Below are positions 17,701-26,509 of a stretch of DNA of 64,000 bases, in pieces. Location of the stretch: the NCBI GenBank assembly GCA_905479495.1, contig CAJQMR010000010.1, positions 62,001-126,000 of the forward strand. The letters are read 5' to 3'. Numbering within the stretch: position 1 is the stretch's first letter; every line of letters begins with the position of its first letter. A model generated the notes under the pieces. The model was not told the origin of the DNA. It saw nothing but the letters and a program-made list of their open reading frames with translations, and searched no databases. The DNA comes from an uncultured Anaerolineae bacterium (GTDB lineage: Bacteria; Chloroflexota; Anaerolineae; Promineifilales; Promineifilaceae). The position numbers were made by a program, and so were the translations under genes.

Positions 17701-17986
17701 ACCCATTCCAAATGCGAGTCTTCAATTATTTTTGGTCAACCCAAACTGGGACTTTGATCGCACCAACATCCAGTCATTTCAACGCTTTCTGCCCCGAACT
17801 GGTGAGGAAGGATTCTTTGTCACCGCCACGCCGGAGCAAATTCGGGAGGCCACTGGAACCGACCATCCCATCGTTGCGACCATCCTGGAACCGTTCGACT
17901 CCACAAACGGCACAAACATCATGCAAAAGTTCCTTGAATTTCCCTTTGACCTAACCAGTCGTGAAGAGATTCGTTTTGAGCCATGA
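14711..17986 (+). CDS. Large single-pass membrane protein, probable anti-sigma partner, with SH3-like and repeated beta domains
   Basis: 1091 residues. A short cytosolic N-terminus (DDLIDELKQAGERPSLPPTF) resembles the start of anti-sigma proteins; one membrane helix follows at about 57-77 (VAFAVLALVVYFSWFSL). The rest is extracytoplasmic: two SH3-like modules (around LATLEIGTRLELSGL and NGLTLRSEPNGQDIGILEEG), a coiled-coil-like stretch near residues 430-475, and repeated beta modules beginning DVWLISATQQARTSTGDPVT and DSLWIAKATQLSRSGLDEAI. No zinc-binding anti-sigma motif is seen. The 11-nt overlap with the ECF sigma gene and the topology suggest a sensor that holds the sigma factor at the membrane; this is inferred from context. 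Confidence 0.7.
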   Translation: MSRNDNLNQFDDLIDELKQAGERPSLPPTFKTELRGQLLDQYEQPRFSWGNVRQWAGTAVAFAVLALVVYFSWFSLSQQPAAISAQMGTVDVPGRDEFIVYDQLRLEFPMWVELDSGWAAMTAESWQSLDGTFFRGEVVDANGKQRIFVQGDGQFLWQGTYDSSVERMETVSLQYFDVYHALAQAEGWTGNFTTPPFYDDVGWDGLVQSVLRLDWNCDRAECVSKYLAEPPLGVNSRGGEYEPYGWGVDLVGTETTANGRSLTTYRIGYSPNQDGNTSSQYRLVKLDSNNNTVVEVADYDGDTLLRRLERVSHQLMTSADLPEDQFTQLPAGMGVSFRLPQGKIIAETPLLVEPNGEPLATLEIGTRLELSGLMNNKQAIVQDGITWQYVTVLNVGQGWVDEAYLHWPITQYGNLINMDTSQLPTAVPVQTQLTILQTYQAELEALRSQTNGERLAQLEQALDQIAAEITRLEQQQIEADLSSFRGGPLLNRHELSAVQLIPGDTLDVTLFWDGRPETATNVALHLTDESGSLLSQADQPLTTEMTLSLPIPQSLTEGVYELVAVQYDAATGIRQDSFLLQEIGVETAVSSPTQHATNDVWLISATQQARTSTGDPVTLEITVGYQFESDEQVILNPLYVNPNWGSVSDGTLPIDGLGKAITLTEQTSTQTITFTEQPGYMRQRTGTDQPVLVMQMGYVIEHEDGRRELKILALRTITDFAIDLTSTEEITYQIDMSDFETVSGAVVSGTDNNGLTLRSEPNGQDIGILEEGSVVLLNDDTLMESDGLLWQSVSTTIGKGWVVADFLEYPEGYTPAETMPWSPDSLWIAKATQLSRSGLDEAITLEVTVGYKLVTADEAILSLSFIHPEWETDTSLDEIRYPNYNALGGQYPIQTGTGSVIITATVEPETITSAIGSDKFGLMPRLWATDENGRIIFGPIFMGFNRAMSFNAQSLEELTYPTDLSEPATEEGPIVLESVVQQKRHTAVVTFQVIVEEPIPNASLQLFLVNPNWDFDRTNIQSFQRFLPRTGEEGFFVTATPEQIREATGTDHPIVATILEPFDSTNGTNIMQKFLEFPFDLTSREEIRFEP

Positions 17987-18004
17987 TGACATGGCCGTAA
18001 TCAA

Positions 18005-18060
18005 AACCGCCCGCAGGTTTCGTCTCAGAACATGGCATCAGACGAAACCTGCGGGCGGTT
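18005..18060 (+). terminator. Strong hairpin terminator
   Basis: Perfect 21-bp stem: left arm 18005-18025 starting AACCGCCCGCAGG, right arm 18040-18060 ending GCGGGCGGTT, with a 14-nt loop. Lies 18 bp after the stop of the large membrane protein. There is no long U-tract. Confidence 0.65.
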
Positions 18061-18120
18061 GCCCTTGTTCAACCGTAGTCGCTACAATACCTCCTTCAAC
18101 CAACCGAAGGGGGTATTTTT

Positions 18121-21100
18121 ATGCCAAACGTCACCATTTTGCGGCCACCATTTAGCCTGGACGATGCTATTCAACTGGCCCATGATCTTTACAACCTCAC
18201 CGCTACCGTTCGCGAACTACCCAGCGAACGCGACCAAAACTTCCACCTCACCGCCAATGACGGTAGCCAATACATCCTCAAAATCGCCGGTCGCACCGAA
18301 TCTTTAGAAGCCTTGGAATTGGAAAATAAGTTAATGCAACATCTCAATCTCCAATCTCCAATCTCCAATCTCTTTCCGCAACTCATCCTAACAACCAACG
18401 GCCAACCGATCGCCAAAATAACTGCCCCCGACGGCACCCAATTCCCCGTCCGGCTCATCACCCACCTGCCCGGCACGCTGCTGGCGCACACCAAACCGCA
18501 CAGCCCGGCGCTACTGCACAGCCTGGGCCACACCCTCGGCCAGCTTGACGCCGCTCTGGCCGACTTTGCTCATCCCGCCGCCCACCGCACCTTTCATTGG
18601 GACCTCAAGCAAGCTGGCTTCATCGCTGACTACCTGCCCTCTATTCCCGATGCGGCCCAGCGCACACTGATAGTTGGCTTCCTCGATCAATTTGTAAAGC
18701 ACACCCAGCCCCGGCTGGCCCACCTGCGCCACAGCGTTATCCACAATGACGCCAACGATTACAATATCCTGACCGCCAACCAGCAAATTAGCGGCATTTT
18801 TGATTTTGGCGACGCCATCCACACTGCCACCGTGAATGAACTGGCCATCGCTGCCGCCTACGCCATCCTGCACAAGCCAGACCCACTGGCAGCGGCGGCC
18901 CATGTGGTGCGTGGCTACCACGCCGCCCACCCCCTCACCGAAGAAGAAGTGTCGCTGCTTTTCTCGCTTATCGCCATGCGCCTCTGCGTCAGCGTAACGA
19001 TGAGCGCTCATCGGCTCACCGAGGAACCAGACAACGCGTATCTGCAAATTTCGGCCCAACCTGCCTGGAACACGCTGACGGTGTTGGCCCAAACCAGCCC
19101 GCTGCTGGCTGAAGCCACCTTCCGCCACGCCTGCGGCTGGGAACCCGTGGCCAAATCCACCCAAGTCGCAAATTGGCTACGCGAAAATGGCGGTAACTTT
19201 GCTAACGTAATTGAAGCGGATTGGCAACAATCACCGCCCATCGTGTTCGATCTTACCCCCGGCAGCCTACTCCTCAGTCAATTACAGAACCCAGATGACA
19301 CTCACGAATTCACGAATCTCCTCTTTACCGCGATGTCACAAAGCAGTGTCTCCAAAACCTCTTTTTCCTCTGTGCCCTCTGTGGCCAAAAAATTCGGCAT
19401 TGGCCGCTACGATGAGCCACGCCGGATTTACACGGCCGACAGCTTTCGCATCCCCGGCAACGATCGGGACGAGTGGCGCACCATTCACATTGGGCTGGAT
19501 TTGTTTGCTGAGGTAGGAACGGCCGTTCACGCACCCCTCCCCGCCATCATCCACAGCTTCGCCAACAACACCGACCGCCTTGACTACGGCCCCGTCATCG
19601 TCCTGCAGCACGACGTGAGCGAAACCTTGACTTTCTACACCCTCTACGGCCACCTCAGTGAAGCCTCGCTGGACGGACTGATCGTGGGAAAACCCATCAC
19701 CAAAGGGGAAAAATTTGCCGAAATTGGCAATTTCCCCAGCAACGGCGACTGGCCACCTCACCTCCACCTGCAAATTTTGTGCGACCTGCTGCCGCCATTG
19801 GCGGCAACCGACTTCCTCGGCGTTGCCGCCCCCAGCCAGCGCGCCATCTGGCGCAGCCTCTGCCCCGATCCGAATGTGCTGGTGAGAATTCCTAGCTACC
19901 ATTTTCCAGCTCCAGCCCGCAGCAAGGACGAAATTTTAGCGTTGCGAAACAAGCATCTGGGGCCGTCGCTGAGCATTTCCTACCAAAACCCATTACACAT
20001 CGTGCGCGGTCAGGGGCAATATTTGTACGATGAAAACAACCAGCCGTACCTGGACGCGGTGAACAACGTGCCGCATGTGGGGCATAATCATCCCCGTGTG
20101 GTCAAAGCGGCGCAGTTGCAAACGGCCGTTCTCAACACCAACACCCGCTACCTACACGACAACCTGGTGGAATACGCCGCCCGACTCACCGCCACGCTGC
20201 CAGAGCCGCTCTCGGTTTGCTACTTTGTCTGCAGCGGCAGCGAGGCGAATGAGCTAGCATTAAGAATGGCCCGTACCCACACTGGCCAGCGAGATTTGCT
20301 GGTGCTGGATGGGGCGTATCACGGCAATACGGCCGCGCTCATCGACATCAGCTCCTACAAGTTTGACGGTCCTGGCGGGGCGGGCAAGCCGGAACACGTC
20401 CATGTGCTGCCAATACCGGACCCGTATCGCGGGTTGTATCGTGGGGATGATGAGGGAAACGGCCGTCGCTACGCCAATCACGCCCAAGAAATCATCGAGA
20501 AACTGCAAGCGCAAGGTAAGGGGATTGCCGGATTTATTGGCGAGCCGCTGTTGGGCTGCGGCGGCCAGATTGTGCTGCCGGATGGCTACTTCCAGGCGCT
20601 GTTCCCGCTCATCCGGGCGGCTGGCGGCGTTTGCATTGCGGATGAGGTGCAGGTGGGATTCGGCCGTGTGGGCAGCCACATGTGGGCCTTTGAGACGCAG
20701 GACGTCGTGCCGGACATCGTGACGCTGGGCAAGCCGATTGGCAACGGGCACCCGCTGGCGGCGGTGGTCACCACGCCAGAGATTGCCGCCTCATTTGCCA
20801 ATGGGATGGAATATTTCAACACCTTTGGCGGCAATCCGGTTTCTTGTGCGATTGGAACGGCCGTTTTAGACGTAATAGAACAAGAAAATTTGCAGGAAAA
20901 CGCCCGCGTCGTGGGCAATCACCTACTGGACGGGCTGCGCAAACTGCAAACTCGATTCCCGCTCATCGGCGACGTGCGCGGGCTGGGACTTTACATCGGC
21001 GTGGAGCTGGTGCGCGACCGGCACACGCTGGAACCAGCCGCCAAGGAAGCATCGTACATCGCCAACCGGATGCGTGACAAGGGCATTCTCACCAGCACCG

Positions 21101-21207
21101 ATGGGCCGCTGCACAACGTGCTAAAAATTAAACCACCGCTGGTTTTTACAGAAGAAAACGCTGATTTTTTAGTTGAAACGTTAGGAGAAATTTTAGAGGA
21201 ATTGTGA
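18121..21207 (+). CDS. Three-domain fusion: APH-like kinase, M23 peptidase fold, class III aminotransferase/phospholyase
   Basis: 1028 residues, AGGGGG before ATG 18121. Domain 1 (~1-320) is an aminoglycoside-phosphotransferase-like kinase: [10 protein letters not shown] (catalytic loop) and FDFGDA (metal). Domain 2 (~430-590) is an M23/LytM fold with HIGLD and HLHL, so both zinc motifs look intact. Domain 3 (~610-1028) is a class III PLP enzyme: [30 protein letters not shown], and the lysine region [16 protein letters not shown]. In animals the related single proteins are hydroxylysine kinase (HYKK) and AGXT2L phospholyases, and this bacterial fusion order is known. Probable role: phosphorylate an amino alcohol or hydroxy amino acid, then eliminate phosphate and ammonia. 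Heptamer-repeat DNA is embedded in domain 1 and in the linker before domain 2. Confidence 0.88.
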   Translation: MPNVTILRPPFSLDDAIQLAHDLYNLTATVRELPSERDQNFHLTANDGSQYILKIAGRTESLEALELENKLMQHLNLQSPISNLFPQLILTTNGQPIAKITAPDGTQFPVRLITHLPGTLLAHTKPHSPALLHSLGHTLGQLDAALADFAHPAAHRTFHWDLKQAGFIADYLPSIPDAAQRTLIVGFLDQFVKHTQPRLAHLRHSVIHNDANDYNILTANQQISGIFDFGDAIHTATVNELAIAAAYAILHKPDPLAAAAHVVRGYHAAHPLTEEEVSLLFSLIAMRLCVSVTMSAHRLTEEPDNAYLQISAQPAWNTLTVLAQTSPLLAEATFRHACGWEPVAKSTQVANWLRENGGNFANVIEADWQQSPPIVFDLTPGSLLLSQLQNPDDTHEFTNLLFTAMSQSSVSKTSFSSVPSVAKKFGIGRYDEPRRIYTADSFRIPGNDRDEWRTIHIGLDLFAEVGTAVHAPLPAIIHSFANNTDRLDYGPVIVLQHDVSETLTFYTLYGHLSEASLDGLIVGKPITKGEKFAEIGNFPSNGDWPPHLHLQILCDLLPPLAATDFLGVAAPSQRAIWRSLCPDPNVLVRIPSYHFPAPARSKDEILALRNKHLGPSLSISYQNPLHIVRGQGQYLYDENNQPYLDAVNNVPHVGHNHPRVVKAAQLQTAVLNTNTRYLHDNLVEYAARLTATLPEPLSVCYFVCSGSEANELALRMARTHTGQRDLLVLDGAYHGNTAALIDISSYKFDGPGGAGKPEHVHVLPIPDPYRGLYRGDDEGNGRRYANHAQEIIEKLQAQGKGIAGFIGEPLLGCGGQIVLPDGYFQALFPLIRAAGGVCIADEVQVGFGRVGSHMWAFETQDVVPDIVTLGKPIGNGHPLAAVVTTPEIAASFANGMEYFNTFGGNPVSCAIGTAVLDVIEQENLQENARVVGNHLLDGLRKLQTRFPLIGDVRGLGLYIGVELVRDRHTLEPAAKEASYIANRMRDKGILTSTDGPLHNVLKIKPPLVFTEENADFLVETLGEILEEL
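18345..18372. repeat. Four perfect tandem CAATCTC heptamers inside a coding region
   Basis: CAATCTC occurs four times head to tail within the kinase domain of the fusion gene and encodes the peptide NLQSPISNL without breaking the frame. Confidence 0.9.
19289..19395. repeat. Degenerate heptamer-type repeat tract encoding the interdomain linker
   Basis: DNA such as CACGAATTCACGAATC and CCTCTGTGCCCTCTGTGG is of the same low-complexity type as the intergenic repeats. It encodes the Ser/Thr-rich linker between the kinase and the M23 domain ([11 protein letters not shown] to SVPSVAKKF). Confidence 0.6.
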
Positions 21208-21290
21208 AGTTTGAATGGTGAATCGTGAATTGTGAATTGTGAATGGGTCACTCGTTCACAATTCACAATTAATTATTCACCATTCACTAT
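21208..21290. repeat. Tandem heptamer tract (TGAATNG units) with inverted half
   Basis: TGAATGG, TGAATCG, TGAATTG, TGAATTG, TGAATGG run head to tail, then the complementary form (TTCACAATTCACAATT...) follows, so the RNA could fold into a long hairpin ending transcription between the convergent fusion gene and the PspC gene. Confidence 0.75.
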
Positions 21291-21293
21291 TCA

Positions 21294-21479
21294 TTATTTC
21301 TTGGGCATCACGAGCCACAAAATAAAGTAGGGAATCGCCGACGCGCCGCCGGGCAGCAACAGGATGAAGAAGAGGAGCCGGAACCAAAAAACGTTGATGC
21401 CGGTCCAGGCGGCCAAGCCGCCACACACACCTAAGAAGATGCCATTCTGTCGCCGTAAACGATTATCTTTTGCATTCAT
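21294..21479 (-). CDS. PspC-domain small membrane protein
   Basis: 61 residues from ATG 21477-21479 (MNAKDNRLRRQNG), chosen because GGAGGT lies 8 nt upstream; the frame runs 13 codons further but without a better site. The PspC pattern is clear: GIFLGVCGGLAAWTGINVFW, then the second hydrophobic segment IPYFILWLVMPKK. PspC-type proteins sit in the inner membrane and take part in membrane-stress responses. Single gene between a repeat tract and the SDR gene. Confidence 0.85.
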   Translation of the reverse strand: MNAKDNRLRRQNGIFLGVCGGLAAWTGINVFWFRLLFFILLLPGGASAIPYFILWLVMPKK

Positions 21480-21578
21480 TTCAATACCTCCGCAAGTAAA
21501 AAGTGGCCTAAACACCACCTGATTGTTTGTTTGTGTTACTGTCTCTTTCTACGCACTGACCTGCATTTGGTTGCAAGG

Positions 21579-22397
21579 TTAATCGCGCAGGCCGTAAAAA
21601 GTGGCGATGAGGTTGGTGAAATATTTATTGGGGAGAAACGGCCGTAATCCTACATAAAATCGTTGCGACCACACCCCCACCCGATAGCGAAAACGGGGCG
21701 CACGCGCCAAAATAATGCGATGCAGCAGGTCGGCCACCAGCGAGGGGTCCGCCCCATTATTTTCTTCCTCGACGTATCGTTGCAGCACACGCTGGAAAAG
21801 CGGGCTGTAGCCGTGGCTCCCCTGAGCAGCTTCCACCAGCTTGCGGCTGGCGGTAAATCGTGTGCGGAAATCACCAGGCTGAACCACCACAACCTCAATG
21901 CCAAACGCTTCAACTTCCAGTTTCAATGCCTCGCTGAAGCCTTCCAGGGCAAATTTGCTGGCGCTGTACAACCCCTGGAAGGGCAAGCCCACCATGCCTG
22001 CCATGGAGCTGATGTTGATGATACGGCCGTTTCCCTGCCCACGCATCAGCGGAATCACCTGCTGACACAAACGCATTACCCCGAAGAAGTTCACTTCAAA
22101 CTGCCGTTTGGCTTCCTCGATGGTTGTTTCCTCAATGGAACCAGCAATGCCCATACCCGCGTTGTTCACCAACACATCAATGCGCGGCGCTTTTTTGAGA
22201 ACGGCCGTAACAGCCTGCTCCACCGATACATCATTGGTCACATCCAGGGCGATTGGCTGCACCCCGGTGGGCATCTCCACCGGCTGGCGGCTGGTGCCAA
22301 ACACAGTGAACCCCTGGGTTACCAGATGGGCCGCACAGGCTCGCCCCAACCCCGACGACGCCCCCGTTATCAGAACGACTTTTTTCTCATCAGACAT
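21579..22397 (-). CDS. Short-chain dehydrogenase/reductase (SDR)
   Basis: 272 residues of classical SDR layout: VLITGASSGLGRACAAHL (cofactor TGxxxGxG), VLVNNAGMGIAG (NNAG), ISSMAGMVG (catalytic Ser), and YSASKFALEG (YxxxK). NAD(P)-dependent oxidation or reduction of an unknown alcohol/ketone; the C-terminal region resembles 17-beta-hydroxysteroid-dehydrogenase-like oxidoreductases. The sequence gives no substrate information. Separate from the epimerase upstream by a heptamer-type repeat tract. Confidence 0.9.
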   Translation of the reverse strand: MSDEKKVVLITGASSGLGRACAAHLVTQGFTVFGTSRQPVEMPTGVQPIALDVTNDVSVEQAVTAVLKKAPRIDVLVNNAGMGIAGSIEETTIEEAKRQFEVNFFGVMRLCQQVIPLMRGQGNGRIINISSMAGMVGLPFQGLYSASKFALEGFSEALKLEVEAFGIEVVVVQPGDFRTRFTASRKLVEAAQGSHGYSPLFQRVLQRYVEEENNGADPSLVADLLHRIILARAPRFRYRVGVWSQRFYVGLRPFLPNKYFTNLIATFYGLRD

Positions 22398-22424
22398 TCT
22401 GCCGTCTCCTCAAAAATTCAACAC

Positions 22425-22490
22425 AAAGGCATGAAGATGCAGAAAGTATAAGAAAATCTGCGCCAATCTGCGAAATCTGCGGATAATCTC
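22425..22490. repeat. Degenerate AATCTGCG repeat tract
   Basis: AAATCTGCGCCAATCTGCGAAATCTGCGGAT is built from 8-9-nt units with the core AATCTGCG. The same unit type recurs at 50510-50578 and 31780-31812. Confidence 0.6.
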
Positions 22491-23450
22491 TTACACAGTG
22501 TGCAGGCCATTGGCGTAGATACGATTGACATACCAATCCACCTCTGCCTGAAGGCCGTCAGCCAGCTGGGTGTGTGGTTGATAATCGAGCATTTCTCGCG
22601 CCTTGCCAATGTTGGCGCAGGTGTGCAGTTGGTCGCCAGGCCGCTTAGGCTTGATGTCTAGCTGCGCCTTTTTGCCCATAATTTCTTCGATGAGCGCAAT
22701 GCCCTGAGCCGTGGTCATTTCCACATCGCTGCCCATGTTAATGATTTCCCCAATCACCTTATCTGGCTGATCCAGCACAGAAACAAACCCTTCGATGATG
22801 TCGCCCACAAAAGTGTAGCTGCGCGAATGAGTTTCGCTGCCCTCAAATAGAGGGAACGGCGTGTCGGTGAGAATGCTGCGAATCAGTTTGGGGTACAGTT
22901 TTTCCGGCCGTTCGCGCGGGCCATACACAGAAAAGATGCGCAAGGAACAGGCGGGGAATCCTTTTTCGCGCTGGGCAGCCAGCGCCAACTGCTCGGCCGC
23001 CAGCTTGGTGACGCCGTAATACGAGGTTGGTTTAGGTGGTTCAGTTTCGGGGTCGTAAGCGTGACGGCCGTATACCGACGAGGTAGAGACATTCACAAAA
23101 CAGCGCAGCGACGACTGCTGCTGGCAAGCTGACAGCAAATTGTCCATCGCCACAATATTATTCCGCACATAATCCGCCAGCGGTGTGGTGGCCGAGATGC
23201 CCGGCTGCCCTGCTAAATGATAGACAAATTCTACACCTTCCAACGCAGGCGTCAGATCATCGGTGGCCAAATCCAGACGATGCAGCGTGACGCCCGCTGA
23301 GGCAACATCCTCGGCGTTAACCTGCTTCAGTTGGGGCGAGTAATAATCAGTAAAACTATCAATTCCGACAACGGTGTGTCCCTGCCGGGCCAACGTTTCT
23401 GCCAGATGGGACCCAATGAAACCAGCGGCTCCAGTAACGGCAATTTTCAT
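22491..23450 (-). CDS. NAD-dependent nucleotide-sugar epimerase/dehydratase
   Basis: 319 residues from ATG 23448-23450, with GGAGG upstream; a 23-codon in-frame extension is rejected as it precedes the canonical Rossmann start MKIAVTGAAGFIGSHLAETL. Extended-SDR features: NVSTSSVYG (Ser/Thr), YYGVTKLAAEQ (YxxxK), SLRIFSVYGPRERP. Such enzymes epimerise or dehydrate UDP- or dTDP-sugars for surface glycans. Closest in wording to UDP-glucose/UDP-glucuronate 4-epimerases, but I cannot fix the substrate. Confidence 0.88.
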   Translation of the reverse strand: MKIAVTGAAGFIGSHLAETLARQGHTVVGIDSFTDYYSPQLKQVNAEDVASAGVTLHRLDLATDDLTPALEGVEFVYHLAGQPGISATTPLADYVRNNIVAMDNLLSACQQQSSLRCFVNVSTSSVYGRHAYDPETEPPKPTSYYGVTKLAAEQLALAAQREKGFPACSLRIFSVYGPRERPEKLYPKLIRSILTDTPFPLFEGSETHSRSYTFVGDIIEGFVSVLDQPDKVIGEIINMGSDVEMTTAQGIALIEEIMGKKAQLDIKPKRPGDQLHTCANIGKAREMLDYQPHTQLADGLQAEVDWYVNRIYANGLHTV

Positions 23451-23701
23451 AACTATCCTCCAGGGCATGTTACAAACATCTTGTTCAGAAAGTTTACGCC
23501 AAACCCTCAACTTACCCAACTACGCCACTCGCACGGATCGCCTACTCCGCTCTTTAAGTTATGAAAAATATTATGTTTCAAGAATCGTTGATAATCACCA
23601 TAGAACACTCTATACTGCTACAAATATTGGCCCAAACCAAAATATAGGTGATTAATAATTTCCAACTCACCAACGGGTCAAAAGCTAAAAAAGGAACTGA
23701 A

Positions 23702-24394
23702 ATGAAAAGACATTCAGAACGCCACTATGCAGAGCGAATCGGATGGTTACGTGCGGCCGTATTGGGAGCAAATGATGGAATTGTCTCAACCGCCAGCCTG
23801 GTGGTCGGCGTCGCCGCAGCCAGCGCTGTACAGAGCAATATTCTAATCGCCGGGACAGCGGGTCTTGTGGCTGGCGCAATGTCTATGGCCGCAGGAGAAT
23901 ATGTGTCCGTTAGTTCCCAGGCTGATACCGAAAAAGCCGATCTGGAACGAGAGCAACAGGAACTTGAGACTGATGAAGCATTCGAAATTCAAGAACTTAC
24001 GGATATTTACATCAAGCGAGGTCTTGAGCCGTCATTTGCTCTAGAAGTCGCCAAGCAGTTGATGGCTCACGACGCACTAGGCACACATGCGCGCGAAGAA
24101 TTGGGCCTGACCGATATCCATGCCGCCCGCCCGATACAGGCTGCCGTTGCTTCTGCTGTTACGTTTGCCCTTGGCGCAGCTTTGCCGCTCATTCTGACTT
24201 TGATTAGCCCCATGACCCTTTTGATTCCCATTGTGGCTGGCGGTTCTCTGATATTTCTAGCGCTTTTAGGCGGTTTGGCGGCACAGGCTGGAGGAGCCAA
24301 TATCTATGTGGGGGCGGGGCGTGTAACCCTTTGGGGAGCCCTGGCAATGCTGGCAACGGCCGTCGTAGGATCTATCTTTGGCACAGCCGCTTGA
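23702..24394 (+). CDS. VIT/CCC1-family iron/manganese transporter
   Basis: 230 residues from ATG 23702 (AAGGAA upstream). The VIT1/CCC1 signature is present: RIGWLRAAVLGANDGIVSTASLVVGV in helix 1 and AGAMSMAAGEYVSVSSQADTE in helix 2, followed by an acidic/Glu-rich cytosolic segment (EREQQELETDEAFEIQEL) that binds metal in this family, and three more helices. Exports Fe2+ or Mn2+ from the cytosol. Length is normal for the bacterial family. Confidence 0.9.
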   Translation: MKRHSERHYAERIGWLRAAVLGANDGIVSTASLVVGVAAASAVQSNILIAGTAGLVAGAMSMAAGEYVSVSSQADTEKADLEREQQELETDEAFEIQELTDIYIKRGLEPSFALEVAKQLMAHDALGTHAREELGLTDIHAARPIQAAVASAVTFALGAALPLILTLISPMTLLIPIVAGGSLIFLALLGGLAAQAGGANIYVGAGRVTLWGALAMLATAVVGSIFGTAA

Positions 24395-24494
24395 AATAGT
24401 CAGGTAAAAGATTGAAGCAAGAAAGATCAGGTTAGTTGATCGGGAGCAGGTCTATCATTCAGGAAGATAGAAGGCATCGATAACGGAGGAGAAA

Positions 24495-26399
24495 ATGACC
24501 CAAAATTATCAAGCTGTTTACCAACAATGGCAAAACAATCCCCAGGGTTTTTGGGCTGAGGCCGCCCAAGAGATTGATTGGTACAAGAAGTGGGACACCA
24601 TTTTGGATGAGACCAACGCCCCCATTTACTGCTGGTTTAGCGGGGCGGAAGTAAACAGCTGTTACAATGCGCTGGATCGACATGTGGCAAACGGCCGTTC
24701 CCAACAACTCGCCCTCATTTACGACAGCCCCGTTACCGACACCATCCAAAAATTTACCTATGCTGAATTGCTAGACCAGGTCGCTCGCTTTGCTGGCGTT
24801 TTGCAGCAGCACGGCGCAGAAAAAGGGGATCGTGTTGTTATCTATATGCCCATGGTGCCCGAAGCTGTGATTGCCATGCTGGCCTGCGCCCGCATTGGCG
24901 CTATTCACTCCGTGGTATTTGGCGGATTTGCCGCCAAAGAGTTAGCTACACGCATCGACGACGCCCGGCCCAAACTCATCATCGCCGCTTCTTGTGGCAT
25001 TGAAATAACGCGTGTCATCGAATACAAACCACTGCTAGACGAGGCCATCGACCTATCGACACACAAGCCACAAACTTGCATTGTTTTGCAACGGCCGCAA
25101 GCCGAGGCCACCATGATCGCCGAACGTGATGTGGATTGGGCCAGCACCATGCAGCAGGCAGAACCCGTGGGCTGCGTCCCCGTGGCAGCTACAGACCCGC
25201 TGTACATCCTCTACACCTCTGGCACGACGGGCGTGCCCAAAGGTGTGGTGCGGGACAATGGCGGCCATCTTGTGGCCCTAAAATGGAGCATGAAATATGT
25301 CTATGGCGTCAACCCCGGCGACGTTTATTGGGCCGCTTCGGATGTGGGCTGGGTGGTGGGGCATTCCTACATTGTGTATGCGCCGCTGTTCCACGGCTGC
25401 ACCACCATTTTGTATGAAGGCAAACCCGTGGGCACGCCCGACCCCGGTGCCTTCTGGCGCGTCATCTCTGAGCATAAGGTCAACGTTTTATTTACCGCCC
25501 CAACCGCCTTCCGGGCCATTAAACGGGATGATCCCAACGCCACTTATTTGGAACCTTACGATTTGAGCCACTTCCGCACCCTCTTTTTAGCAGGCGAGCG
25601 CTGTGATCCAGCCACCTTGCAATGGGCCGAAGAAAAGCTGGGCGTGCCGGTGATTGACCATTGGTGGCAGACAGAAACAGGCTGGCCCATTTGCGCCAAT
25701 TTAATAGGCCTGGAACAGTTGCCCATCAAACCGGGGTCGGCGACCGTGCCCGTGCCTGGCTACGACGTCCGCATTTTGGACGTGTACGAAGAAGAAGCTG
25801 ACGCTGGCGAAATTGGCAGCATCGTCATCAAGCTGCCGCTGCCGCCTGGTTGCCTGCCTACCCTGTGGCACAACGATGCGGGCTACAAACAAACCTATTT
25901 GAGCAACTTCCCTGGCTACTACAGCACAGCCGATGCGGGCTTTAAAGATGAGGATGGCTATCTGTGGATTATGAGCCGCACGGATGACATCATCAACGTG
26001 GCAGGGCACCGTTTATCTACGGGCGCGATGGAAGAGGTGTTGGCTTCGCACCCGGATGTGGCGGAATGTGCCGTCATTGGCGTGGCGGATGAACTGAAGG
26101 GCGAAATCCCGTTAGGAACGGTTGTGTTGAAGGCGGGGGTGATACGGCCGCATGACAAAATCATCGCCGAACTCATTCAAATGGTACGGGAGAAGATTGG
26201 CCCGGTGGCTTCCTTCAAAATTGCCACCGTGGTGGAACGGCTGCCCAAAACGCGCTCCGGCAAGGTGCTGCGCGGCACCATGAAAAAGATTGCCGATGGC
26301 GAAATATATCGCATGCCCGCCACCATCGACAATCCGGCCATTCTAAAAGAAATCGCTGACGATCTGGCCGAGTTAGGCTACCCACACCAACATGAGTAA
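24495..26399 (+). CDS. prpE: Propionyl-CoA synthetase (AMP-forming)
   Basis: 634 residues, GGAGGA before ATG 24495. Acetyl-CoA-synthetase-like adenylation enzyme: YILYTSGTTGVPKGVVRDNG (P-loop; the VVRDNGG wording is typical of PrpE), DHWWQTETGWPI (A5), YYSTADAGFKDEDGYLWIMSRTDDIINVAGHRLST (A7/A8, shown in parts), and the acetylatable lysine context LPKTRSGKVLRGTM. Activates propionate (or acetate) to its CoA ester. It sits alone upstream of the aldo/keto reductase pair. Acetyl-CoA synthetase is the alternative. Confidence 0.88.
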   Translation: MTQNYQAVYQQWQNNPQGFWAEAAQEIDWYKKWDTILDETNAPIYCWFSGAEVNSCYNALDRHVANGRSQQLALIYDSPVTDTIQKFTYAELLDQVARFAGVLQQHGAEKGDRVVIYMPMVPEAVIAMLACARIGAIHSVVFGGFAAKELATRIDDARPKLIIAASCGIEITRVIEYKPLLDEAIDLSTHKPQTCIVLQRPQAEATMIAERDVDWASTMQQAEPVGCVPVAATDPLYILYTSGTTGVPKGVVRDNGGHLVALKWSMKYVYGVNPGDVYWAASDVGWVVGHSYIVYAPLFHGCTTILYEGKPVGTPDPGAFWRVISEHKVNVLFTAPTAFRAIKRDDPNATYLEPYDLSHFRTLFLAGERCDPATLQWAEEKLGVPVIDHWWQTETGWPICANLIGLEQLPIKPGSATVPVPGYDVRILDVYEEEADAGEIGSIVIKLPLPPGCLPTLWHNDAGYKQTYLSNFPGYYSTADAGFKDEDGYLWIMSRTDDIINVAGHRLSTGAMEEVLASHPDVAECAVIGVADELKGEIPLGTVVLKAGVIRPHDKIIAELIQMVREKIGPVASFKIATVVERLPKTRSGKVLRGTMKKIADGEIYRMPATIDNPAILKEIADDLAELGYPHQHE

Positions 26400-26403
26400 G
26401 TCA

Positions 26404-26490
26404 TAATTTTAATAGGACACGGATGAACGCTGATTGACGCTGATTTTTTTTGCGTTTTCAGCATTTATCTGCGTCTCATTGATTTTCTTT
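26404..26490. repeat. Degenerate repeat tract (GACGCTGATT-type units)
   Basis: GGACACGGATGAACGCTGATTGACGCTGATT continues into CATTTATCTGCGTCTC. Low-complexity tandem units similar to those upstream of the DUF255 gene (31780-31812). Confidence 0.5.
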
Positions 26491-26509
26491 AGATACACAA
26501 AATCAGTTC

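Noticed and set aside
18511-19164. 217-residue minus-strand frame opposite the kinase domain
   Set aside because: Antisense shadow of the fusion gene; Gly/Val-rich with no recognisable domain.
21663-22451. 262-residue plus-strand open frame opposite the SDR gene
   Set aside because: Exact antisense shadow of a clear SDR with all motifs; low-complexity His/Gln-rich translation and no ribosome site.
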